DNA of 9,714 nt from Campylobacterales bacterium (GTDB taxonomy: Bacteria; Campylobacterota; Campylobacteria; Campylobacterales; JALSKU01): positions 1-9,714 of the forward strand of contig JALVWW010000197.1 in the NCBI GenBank assembly GCA_027023175.1, given 5' to 3'. The notes below the pieces were generated by a model, which made no database searches, was not told the DNA's origin, and saw only the letters and a program-made list of their open reading frames with translations. Below, piece after piece: positions 1 to 5,758 of the stretch (its first letter is position 1; the number at the start of each line of letters is the position of its first letter). The position numbers and the translations under genes are program-made.

Positions 1-313
1 CCATGCCACCCAGTGCAGCGATACCCGGAAGTGCAACTTGCTTGATGGATGAAAGCTGACCTTCCAAAACTTCTCTTTTTACTTCCAAACCTATCAAAAA
101 GAAAAAAACAGCCATCAAACCATCATTGACCCACAAAAGAAGCGGCTTTGCTATCTGCAAACTTCCAAATCGAATTTCAACATGAGTATGAAGAAAATGG
201 TTATATAAGTCTGACAAACCGCTGTTTTCGAGAATAAGTGCCGCTATGGTAACTATGATGAGTAAAATTCCGGCAGTTGATTCTTTTTTGATAAATCCCT
301 CTATCATATTCAT
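1..313 (-). CDS. nhaA: Na+/H+ antiporter NhaA, N-terminal part (runs off left edge)
   Basis: NhaA is an inner-membrane antiporter that expels Na+ in exchange for H+, for pH and salt homeostasis. Reading the minus strand from the ATG at 313-311 gives 104 uninterrupted residues that continue past position 1. They follow the E. coli NhaA N-terminus closely: a KKESTAGILLI first membrane segment, an ANSG-like turn (ENSGLSDLY, residues 29-37), then the family signature WVNDGLMAVFFFLIGLEVKR at residues 61-80 and an IAALGGM at the cut end. A TTAAGG-type ribosome site lies 6-10 bases before the ATG; a second in-frame Met two codons later is less well spaced. The gene diverges from the polysaccharide operon and is probably unrelated to it. 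About two thirds of the protein lies outside the window, so its integrity cannot be judged. Confidence 0.95.
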   Translation of the reverse strand, partial: MNMIEGFIKKESTAGILLIIVTIAALILENSGLSDLYNHFLHTHVEIRFGSLQIAKPLLLWVNDGLMAVFFFLIGLEVKREVLEGQLSSIKQVALPGIAALGGM

Positions 314-338
314 CTTTAACCTTAATATTTTTTACATA

Positions 339-347
339 ATTTTATCA
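339..347 (-). promoter_or_regulatory. Candidate nhaA promoter (extended -10)
   Basis: On the minus strand this reads TGATAAAAT, an extended -10 (TG-N-TAAAAT), about 26 bases before the nhaA ATG, which would give a short leader of roughly 20 nt. No convincing -35 is visible, as is usual for Campylobacterota sigma-70 promoters. A second similar element, TGTTATACT, lies farther upstream on the same strand at about 447-455. The region is very AT-rich, so chance matches are likely. Confidence 0.35.
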
Positions 348-362
348 TAAAATTAGATAATT

Positions 363-737
363 TCAAAAACTTTTTGAGATATCGAAACCCATTTGTTTTC
401 TATCAGTTTTACACATCAAAATATTTGATGAATTTATATTATATAAAGTATAACAAACTTCCATATAATTTCTGGATACATCTCTTCCGCTTTCACCATA
501 AGCTTACTCAACTCCCTTAAGGGTATCTCTAAAATTTATTCTGCTTGTGCTAAAGCTTTTTATATCATCAAGTCTGGCATTAATCAGTTTTAACTATTTT
601 TCTAAACTTTTTATTTCATACTTCGATGCCTTTTGAAGTTTTATGTATTTTATATTTAATATCTTTTTAATAATCTGCATATTGTTTATTATATTTTTAA
701 TAAGATTAGTTGGTGCGGTAATAATTTTACGTCTTGG
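363..737 (-). pseudogene. Possible eroded gene of unknown identity (frame with two internal stops)
   Basis: On the minus strand one frame between a TAG at 738-740 and a TGA at 363-365 is protein-like except for two in-frame stops, a TAG at 594-596 and a TAA at 504-506. Segments read from it include ITAPTNLIKNIINNMQ (about 725-678), LINARLDDIKSFSTSRINFR (about 587-528) and AYGESGRDVSRNYME (about 503-459). Their residue make-up is charged and heptad-like, unlike random AT-rich DNA, and suggests a helical or coiled-coil protein. The fit is best down to about 460; beyond that it overlaps candidate nhaA promoter sequence. I do not recognise a family. A weak resemblance to the helical conjugation proteins TrbJ/VirB5 is only an impression. 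Chance open frames cannot be excluded. Confidence 0.3.
414..430. repeat. 17-bp perfect dyad CATCAAA-ATA-TTTGATG
   Basis: Two perfect 7-bp arms are separated by 3 bases. It lies about 100 bases upstream of nhaA and just downstream (in the nhaA direction) of the candidate far promoter at about 447-455. The spacing and symmetry fit a dimeric-regulator operator. The spacer is too short for a good hairpin loop, and no U-tract supports a terminator. No regulator is identified. Confidence 0.3.
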
Positions 738-940
738 CTACTTTGATTACCACTCCCACAATTACCGATATACCTATTTTCAGAAAATTATCTCGAATTA
801 TTTTATCTTATGTTTTAGTAATTATATCATTGTGTAAAATAGCAAAAATTATCAACTTTTTCCCAAACCTGTTTATTTACTAAAATTCCTACATCTTTTA
901 ATTTCAGCTATAACTCTTTTATTGTATCAAATATGTTATG
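727..940 (-). pseudogene. Possible upstream remnants of the same or a neighbouring eroded gene
   Basis: Upstream on the minus strand there are two further protein-like pieces in other frames. At 940-827, 38 codons with one internal TAG (908-910) end in a TGA and include LKDVGILVNKQVWEKVDNF. At 807-727, a 27-codon piece reads DKIIRDNFLKIGISVIVGVV followed by IKVAKT and a TAA, and resembles a short membrane or signal segment. The second piece abuts the ITAPTN frame just downstream, which is what a single-base frameshift would produce. No family is recognised. Because the pieces are short and the DNA is AT-rich, this may be coincidence. Confidence 0.22.
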
Positions 941-1026
941 TTTTAATTTTTTTTTAAATAAAAGTGATATTATAATAATATTTTTATTTTTATCATATTG
1001 AAGAATAGAATGGCTGAAAACAATTA

Positions 1027-1035
1027 TGTTATAAT
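1027..1035 (+). promoter_or_regulatory. Probable promoter of the polysaccharide operon (extended -10)
   Basis: TGTTATAAT at these positions is a perfect extended -10 (TG-N-TATAAT), 31 bases before the first gene of the operon. That predicts transcription from about 1042 and a leader of about 25 nt. There is no -35 hexamer at the usual distance; TTGAAG at 998-1003 is too far (26 bp). This fits the Campylobacterota sigma-70 pattern of a strong extended -10 preceded by AT-rich sequence. No operator or riboswitch is seen between it and the gene, so any c-di-GMP control is more likely post-translational through the PilZ protein. Confidence 0.6.
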
Positions 1036-1066
1036 ATACTTAAAAATAACTTTTTAAAAGAGTAAA

Positions 1067-1777
1067 ATGAAACGACTTATATTTTTTATTTTTACAGTAC
1101 TTCTTTTTGCCCATGATACACCATACTCTATTGGAAAATTTCAAGATATCTTAAATGTATCAAAGCTGCAGGCTCCTAAAAGTAGCTTTGATGCACTCTA
1201 CAGTGTAAAATACGGTGATTTTGCAAACTATTCCAACAAGTACTTTTACCTCCAGGATGGCAAATATATGGTATTTTTTATGTGCGGTAAAAAGCAAAGA
1301 AGTGAACTTCGCATGAAAAAGGAGTGGAAAACAGATATAAAAAAGAGTGTCAGTCTGTATGCAAAAGTAAAACTTTTTCCCCTTAATGCCAAAAGAGAGT
1401 TTACATTTTTACAAATCCATGCCGACTCCAATCTTAAAAACTCTATCAATAAACCTCTTCTTAGAGTAGTATGGAAAAAAACATACCATCACCTTAAAAA
1501 CCATATCTGGGCAGTTATAAGAGCAAGCGGGAATATTTATGAGCAAAATTATGAAAAAATTGACCTTGGGTCAATGCCAAAAAACTTTTTTGAGATAAAA
1601 ATAATCATAAAAGATAACAAACTAAGTATAAAAGTCGATAATGAATATAAAGTTTCGGGCTTTGATGTCTCATATTGGAAGAGATATTATAACTACTTTA
1701 AAGCCGGAGTTTATCTACAAGATGACGGTTGTGCAAAAGCACTGTTTGACAAACTTGACATAAAAGGATTGAAGTGA
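1067..1777 (+). CDS. Secreted PL7-type alginate lyase
   Basis: This is a predicted 236-residue periplasmic or secreted enzyme that cleaves alginate by beta-elimination. A signal peptide is visible (MKRLIFFIFTVLLFA, cleavage probable after Ala15). The three PL7 motifs follow in order: RSELR at residues 78-82 (substrate-binding Arg), QIH at 116-118 (Gln and catalytic His) and YFKAGVYLQ at 210-218, where the second Tyr (Tyr216) matches the catalytic Tyr of characterised enzymes. The length fits a single jelly-roll catalytic domain with no carbohydrate-binding module. The ATG is preceded by AAGAG at 1058-1062. The gene opens the operon and its stop overlaps the algD start (GTGA). In Pseudomonas the operon lyase is AlgL, a PL5 enzyme of unrelated alpha-helical fold, so this looks like a functional replacement for clearing or trimming alginate. 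Preference for M or G blocks cannot be read from the sequence. Confidence 0.9.
   Translation: MKRLIFFIFTVLLFAHDTPYSIGKFQDILNVSKLQAPKSSFDALYSVKYGDFANYSNKYFYLQDGKYMVFFMCGKKQRSELRMKKEWKTDIKKSVSLYAKVKLFPLNAKREFTFLQIHADSNLKNSINKPLLRVVWKKTYHHLKNHIWAVIRASGNIYEQNYEKIDLGSMPKNFFEIKIIIKDNKLSIKVDNEYKVSGFDVSYWKRYYNYFKAGVYLQDDGCAKALFDKLDIKGLK
1763..1776 (+). promoter_or_regulatory. Ribosome site and GTG start of algD
   Basis: AAAGGA at 1763-1768 sits five bases before the GTG at 1774-1776. That GTG gives a protein beginning MNISVVGLGYVG, exactly where the dehydrogenase family begins. The GTG shares bases with the lyase stop (GTGA, 1774-1777), so translation of algD is probably coupled to that of the lyase. 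Confidence 0.75.
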
Positions 1778-3087
1778 ATATTTCTGTAGTAGGATTGGGA
1801 TATGTTGGTGCTGTTTGCACTGCCTGTTTTGCAAATGAAGGGCATAATGTAACAGGAATGGATATAGATAAAGTAAAAGTTGACTTGATAAACAAAGGTA
1901 AAGCCCCTATCGTTGAAAAAGATTTGGATAAATATATATCAAAGAGTGTAAAAGAAAACAGACTCAGAGCCACAACCGACTTAAAAGAAGCTATTGATAA
2001 TAGTGATATTACCATTATATCGGTCGGCACTCCTTCGAAGTCAAACGGTGATATTGACCTAAATTTTATAAAAGAAGCTGCAAAAGCAATAGGAGAAAAA
2101 ATAAAAGAAAAAGATACTTTTCATATAGTTTCGATGAGAAGTACGGTTCTTCCCGGAACCGGTAAAAATGTTGTGATTCCTATTATTGAAGAAATTTCCG
2201 GCAAAAAAGAGGGTGTTGATTTTGGATATGTTTCAAACCCTGAATTTTTACGAGAAAGTTCTGCAATATATGATTTTTACAATCCTCCAAAAACAGTTGT
2301 GGGGACCGGCAATAAAAAAAGTGCATCTGTTTTTAAAGAACTTTATGCTTTTTTAAAAGCTCCCTATTTTGAAACTGATATCGAAACTGCTGAAATGATA
2401 AAATATGCGGACAATTCATGGCATGCGGTAAAAGTTACATTTGCCAATGAAATAGGCTTGATATGCAAAAGGCTTGGCATTGACTCTCATAAGGTTATGG
2501 AGATTTTCTGTGCAGACAGAAAGCTTAATATATCATCCTACTATTTAAAACCCGGCTTTGCCTTTGGAGGTTCTTGTCTTCCAAAAGATGTAAAAGCTAT
2601 AACCTACAAGGCAAAATCATTAGACGAAAATGTACAGCTTCTAAATTCTTTAATACCAAGCAACCGTTATCAGGTTGAGAGAATTTTTTATCATCTTATA
2701 AAGCCTCTCAAAAAAAGAAAAGTAGGAATTTTAGGGATTAGTTTTAAAGCAAATACAGACGATTTGAGAGAGTCTCCTGTTTTAGAACTTACCGAAATTC
2801 TCATAGGAAAAGGATATGAGGTTGACATATATGATAAAAACATATTGCTTTCCAAAGAAAAAGGAGCCAATAAACATTTGCTTGATAATGAGCTTCCTCA
2901 TATAAATGCAAGATTGAAAAATGATTTAAACAAAGTAATCAAAAACAGTGAAATATTAATCATTGGAAACAGTGATGAAAAATTTAGACAGATTAACTTT
3001 CTGGCACATAAAGATAAAATTTTTATAGATTTGGTGCGTATTAGTACCAATACATCGCAAGACAATTATATAGGGGTGGCATGGTAG
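1774..3087 (+). CDS. algD: GDP-mannose 6-dehydrogenase AlgD
   Basis: This cytoplasmic enzyme oxidises GDP-mannose twice with NAD+ to give GDP-mannuronate, the committed step and precursor supply for alginate. The 437-residue length matches Pseudomonas AlgD (436). Visible elements are the N-terminal Rossmann motif GLGYVGAVC (residues 7-15), GKAPIVE (42-48), VGTPSKSNGD (84-93), RSTVLPGT (122-129), NPEFLRESSAI (155-165), EMIKY (207-211) and the active-site loop GFAFGGSCLPKD, with the nucleophilic Cys268 at the same number as in Pseudomonas AlgD. The C-terminal part has SFKANTDDLRESP and GNSDE, typical of AlgD, and similarity runs the whole length. UDP-glucose dehydrogenase is the main alternative, but these details and the adjacent alg8 and alg44 favour GDP-mannose. 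The gene starts with GTG and overlaps alg8 by 7 bp. Confidence 0.95.
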   Translation: MNISVVGLGYVGAVCTACFANEGHNVTGMDIDKVKVDLINKGKAPIVEKDLDKYISKSVKENRLRATTDLKEAIDNSDITIISVGTPSKSNGDIDLNFIKEAAKAIGEKIKEKDTFHIVSMRSTVLPGTGKNVVIPIIEEISGKKEGVDFGYVSNPEFLRESSAIYDFYNPPKTVVGTGNKKSASVFKELYAFLKAPYFETDIETAEMIKYADNSWHAVKVTFANEIGLICKRLGIDSHKVMEIFCADRKLNISSYYLKPGFAFGGSCLPKDVKAITYKAKSLDENVQLLNSLIPSNRYQVERIFYHLIKPLKKRKVGILGISFKANTDDLRESPVLELTEILIGKGYEVDIYDKNILLSKEKGANKHLLDNELPHINARLKNDLNKVIKNSEILIIGNSDEKFRQINFLAHKDKIFIDLVRISTNTSQDNYIGVAW

Positions 3088-4604
3088 ATTTTTGGTTTTT
3101 TCTCATCTATACCTTGGTTTTGACGGCAATGGGCTTTTCACTGCCTTCAATATATTTTGACCCTTATCAAAAAAAGCTTATATTCGTACTTGGACTGGTT
3201 GGAATATGGAGATACAGTTGGTTTTTTATAAATATTATCCGAGCCACAATATATAAAAAGGTTGTTTTTAAAAAAATAAGAAAAATAGAGGAATCCCACA
3301 AAGAAGAGATAGACCCTGAACATGTTTTTTTGCTTCTTACCACATTTCGTATAGGTACGGATGTTACCATTAGAGTCTATAGGGCTGTAATCGAAGAAGC
3401 AATCAAATGTGGGTATAATGTAACAATTATTGCTTCCATTGTTGAAATGTCAGAAGAGAGGCTGATTAGGAAAATCTTTTTAGAGTACAGACCGCCGCCT
3501 CGTATCCGTCTAACAATATCAAGGATCAAAGGTACCGGAAAAAGAGACGGACTATCTGTAGGCTTTAGGGTTGTGGCAAATGCTTCTGGTATTAATTTGG
3601 AAAAAAGTATTGTTGCCGTTATAGACGGTGACTCCATACTGGGAGAGGGTTTGATAAGAAAATGTGCAAGACTTTTTGGCATGAATGAAAATCTTGGAGC
3701 ACTCACAACTGACGAGGATGCCATCTTGGCCGGAGATGATTTTCCCCATAATATATATAGACAATGGTATAAACTCCGTTTTGCTCAGCGTAATATCTCT
3801 ATGAGCTCCATGGCTCTTTCCAATCGTGTTTTGACACTTACAGGAAGAATGTCTATGATAAGAGCAAATATAGTTGCTTCAAAAGATTTTATTGAAACTG
3901 TGCAAAATGACCACATCAATCATCCCATACTCGGTAAGTTTAAGTTTTTAACAGGAGATGACAAGTCGAGTTGGTTTGATGTTGTCAAAGAGGGGTGGGA
4001 TATGCTTTATATCCCTGATGTGGTTGTTTATACCGTTGAAGAAATCCCTGACAGAAACTATTTTAAAGGCTCCATTATATTAATGCACAGATGGTTTGGC
4101 AACCAATACAGAACCAACACAAGAGCACTTAAGCTCTCTCCAAAGACATTTAACTGGTATCCGTGGTATGGACTGATAGATCAAAGAGTAACAATGTGGA
4201 CCGCTCCTTACGGGCTTTTTATCGCACTGTTCGGTTCTTTAAACTGGGGAGCAGAAATCTTTTATGCATATATATGGTGGGTACTTTTTAGCAGACTCCT
4301 TATGACATACGCATACAGACTTTCAAGAGAGGAGATCTTACCCTCTTGGCCATTTTTTTTATATTACAACCAAATAGTCGGCTCTTTTGTTAAAATATAT
4401 ATATGGAATCATTTATATAAACAATCCTGGACGAGACAAAAAACAAAACTTAAAACAGAAGACAGATTTGTTCAATGGTATAGAAAAACTGCCGGGGATA
4501 CATTGACGATAGTTAAATTTTTATTTTTTATTATTGTTGTAAATGTTTTAGTTCAAAATATTACATTTGATGAAATATGGTCATTTTTTGATATTATCAT
4601 TTAA
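3081..4604 (+). CDS. alg8: Alg8, mannuronan synthase catalytic subunit (GT2)
   Basis: This inner-membrane processive glycosyltransferase polymerises GDP-mannuronate to polymannuronate while moving the chain into the periplasm. The protein has 507 residues (Pseudomonas Alg8 about 494). Two membrane segments lie at about 4-22 and 33-55. The cytosolic GT2 domain shows GKRDGLSVGFR (153-163), the sugar-nucleotide/metal motif DGDS (182-185), TDED (210-213), the LTGDDKSSWFD block (290-300) with the catalytic-base Asp of TGDD, and HRWFGNQYRTN (336-346) in the place of the QxxRW motif of cellulose and hyaluronan synthases. C-terminal membrane segments follow at about 372-410, 425-442 and 475-492. These blocks separate it from cellulose synthase and from generic GT2 enzymes. 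AGGGG at 3072-3076 precedes the ATG, which lies inside the end of algD. It acts with the Alg44 encoded next. Confidence 0.95.
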   Translation: MVDFWFFLIYTLVLTAMGFSLPSIYFDPYQKKLIFVLGLVGIWRYSWFFINIIRATIYKKVVFKKIRKIEESHKEEIDPEHVFLLLTTFRIGTDVTIRVYRAVIEEAIKCGYNVTIIASIVEMSEERLIRKIFLEYRPPPRIRLTISRIKGTGKRDGLSVGFRVVANASGINLEKSIVAVIDGDSILGEGLIRKCARLFGMNENLGALTTDEDAILAGDDFPHNIYRQWYKLRFAQRNISMSSMALSNRVLTLTGRMSMIRANIVASKDFIETVQNDHINHPILGKFKFLTGDDKSSWFDVVKEGWDMLYIPDVVVYTVEEIPDRNYFKGSIILMHRWFGNQYRTNTRALKLSPKTFNWYPWYGLIDQRVTMWTAPYGLFIALFGSLNWGAEIFYAYIWWVLFSRLLMTYAYRLSREEILPSWPFFLYYNQIVGSFVKIYIWNHLYKQSWTRQKTKLKTEDRFVQWYRKTAGDTLTIVKFLFFIIVVNVLVQNITFDEIWSFFDIII

Positions 4605-4605
4605 A

Positions 4606-4618
4606 AGGAGTGAGTATG
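4606..4618 (+). promoter_or_regulatory. Ribosome site that decides the alg44 start
   Basis: AGGAG at 4606-4610 lies five bases before the ATG at 4616-4618. An in-frame GTG at 4610-4612 overlaps the ribosome site itself and is therefore unlikely to be used. The ATG is the preferred start, making the protein two residues shorter than the longest reading frame. Confidence 0.75.
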
Positions 4619-5758
4619 CCTGAAAAAACAGAATCTGCTGATAATACTGTAGAAAAATTTTCTCCGCAAATTGTACATGAAGCAGAAATAACACGCCAAA
4701 ATGCTAGATTTAAAATCCCTGCAAAGATGGAAATAGACGGAAAAATATATAAGCTAAGAGATTGGTCTTTGACGGGATGTTCTGTTGTTGACTTGCCTGA
4801 AGAGTATATCAAAAAGCATACAACCGCTAAAATGATTTTCAAATTTGACCAGTTCGAAACAATAATCGACAATTTAAAAATAGAGTGTTTATATAAAAAA
4901 GAGAATTATATAGGATGCCGCTTTACTGACCTTACACCACAACAAATGGCAATACTCAACCAAATAATAACCGCTTATATAAACGGTGATATTCTTACGC
5001 AAGATGATATTATAACCGCTGTTACCAAAATACAAATGTATCCAAAAAAGAAAAAAATAGATGAAATCGAAAAAAAGAAAGCAAAATTGATACTTTTTCT
5101 TATTTTTATGACTCTTGCGGTTATTATAATATTTTTATCATACATTCTATACAAAAAAGTATTTATTGTAGAAAGTGTCAACGGATATGTTGACAGCAAT
5201 ATCACCACTTTGCGCTCTCCTTATCCCTCTTTTATAAAATTTCAAAAAAATTATCAAATAGACCAAAATATTTCAAATGGTGAAATCGTAGCCATTGCCT
5301 ATCTTGTAGGAGGAGGCTTAAGTCGTATAATGTCCCCCATTGACGGTAAAATATTTAAAATTTATTTAAAAAATAGCGAATTTGCAGATACAGGTGAACC
5401 TATAATGTCTATAATTGACTTGAACGCAACTCAATATATCCATGCAACATTTTATTCCAAAGAAACCAAAAAAATTAAAACAGGCTATATAGTTAAAATA
5501 ATTTTTAACTCAAATATCTATTATGGAAAAATTGTCAAAGTCCTTTATCCTGAAGAAGTAAGTATCATAAAAAGCAAGCCTAGCGATAATGTGTACACAA
5601 ATCCGAGAAATTTTATCAATGTCATCATTATGCCACTGCAAAAAATTGATAAAAAATTTATTGGAAGCAGTGTATATGTAAAACTGGATACTTTTATTAA
5701 TAAACTTGGTTTTATCAATGAGAAAAATACTAATAATTTCTTTACTTCTGTTTTTTGA
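4616..5758 (+). CDS. alg44: Alg44, PilZ c-di-GMP receptor and alginate co-polymerase
   Basis: Alg44 activates Alg8 when it binds c-di-GMP and reaches into the periplasm as a membrane-fusion-like subunit. The 380-residue length is close to Pseudomonas Alg44 (389). The N-terminal PilZ domain (about 24-125) keeps both ligand motifs: RQNAR (Arg27 and Arg31, RxxxR) and DWSLTG (Asp49, Ser51 and Gly54, D/NxSxxG). The flanking VHEAE and KIPAK also match the Pseudomonas protein, as do FDQFETIIDNL and GCRFTDL. One membrane segment lies at about 157-179, after a Lys-rich stretch. The periplasmic part resembles HlyD-type proteins: a split lipoyl-like region at about 198-270 with SPIDGKIFKIYLKNSEFADTG-type spacing, then a beta-barrel-like end. 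The gene starts 11 bases after alg8 ends, consistent with balanced production of the two partners. Its last 41 bases also encode the start of the next gene. Confidence 0.93.
   Translation: MPEKTESADNTVEKFSPQIVHEAEITRQNARFKIPAKMEIDGKIYKLRDWSLTGCSVVDLPEEYIKKHTTAKMIFKFDQFETIIDNLKIECLYKKENYIGCRFTDLTPQQMAILNQIITAYINGDILTQDDIITAVTKIQMYPKKKKIDEIEKKKAKLILFLIFMTLAVIIIFLSYILYKKVFIVESVNGYVDSNITTLRSPYPSFIKFQKNYQIDQNISNGEIVAIAYLVGGGLSRIMSPIDGKIFKIYLKNSEFADTGEPIMSIIDLNATQYIHATFYSKETKKIKTGYIVKIIFNSNIYYGKIVKVLYPEEVSIIKSKPSDNVYTNPRNFINVIIMPLQKIDKKFIGSSVYVKLDTFINKLGFINEKNTNNFFTSVF

Larger units (their letters stand above)
314..1066. other. 753-bp divergent intergenic region without an intact gene
   Basis: The spacer between nhaA and the polysaccharide operon holds two divergent candidate promoters (339-347 minus and 1027-1035 plus), a 17-bp dyad at 414-430, a 15-bp palindrome TCAAAAA-C-TTTTTGA that ends at 377, and the broken minus-strand frames described separately. 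I see no tRNA, rRNA, CRISPR repeats, insertion-sequence ends or rho-independent terminator. The part at 940-1020 is low-complexity T/A-rich sequence of the sort found upstream of Campylobacterota promoters. Confidence 0.6.

Noticed and set aside
363..377. TCAAAAA-C-TTTTTGA palindrome as a terminator
   Set aside because: A one-base loop cannot form a hairpin and there is no GC-rich stem. It lies upstream of nhaA, where no transcript is expected to end, so it is probably chance A/T symmetry.
643..837. 64-codon plus-strand open frame in the intergenic region, highly hydrophobic
   Set aside because: Its composition (Ile, Phe, Leu, Tyr) is what T-rich DNA gives by chance, the preceding GAAG is a weak ribosome site, and the complementary strand reads as more protein-like fragments. 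No recognised small membrane protein.
1010..1057. Short plus-strand frame ATG GCT GAA... of 15 codons just before the lyase gene
   Set aside because: It contains the probable -10 element of the operon promoter and lacks a proper ribosome site, so it would lie largely upstream of the transcription start.
1774..3087. UDP-glucose 6-dehydrogenase as the identity of the dehydrogenase
   Set aside because: The full-length pattern, 437-residue length, Cys268 position, the GTPSKxNGD and SFKAxTDDLRESP blocks, and the neighbouring alg8 and alg44 fit AlgD better.
3081..4604. Cellulose or hyaluronan synthase
   Set aside because: It lacks the QxxRW and other BcsA/HasA context; the LTGDDKSSW and HRWFGNQYR blocks and the following Alg44-type PilZ protein identify Alg8.
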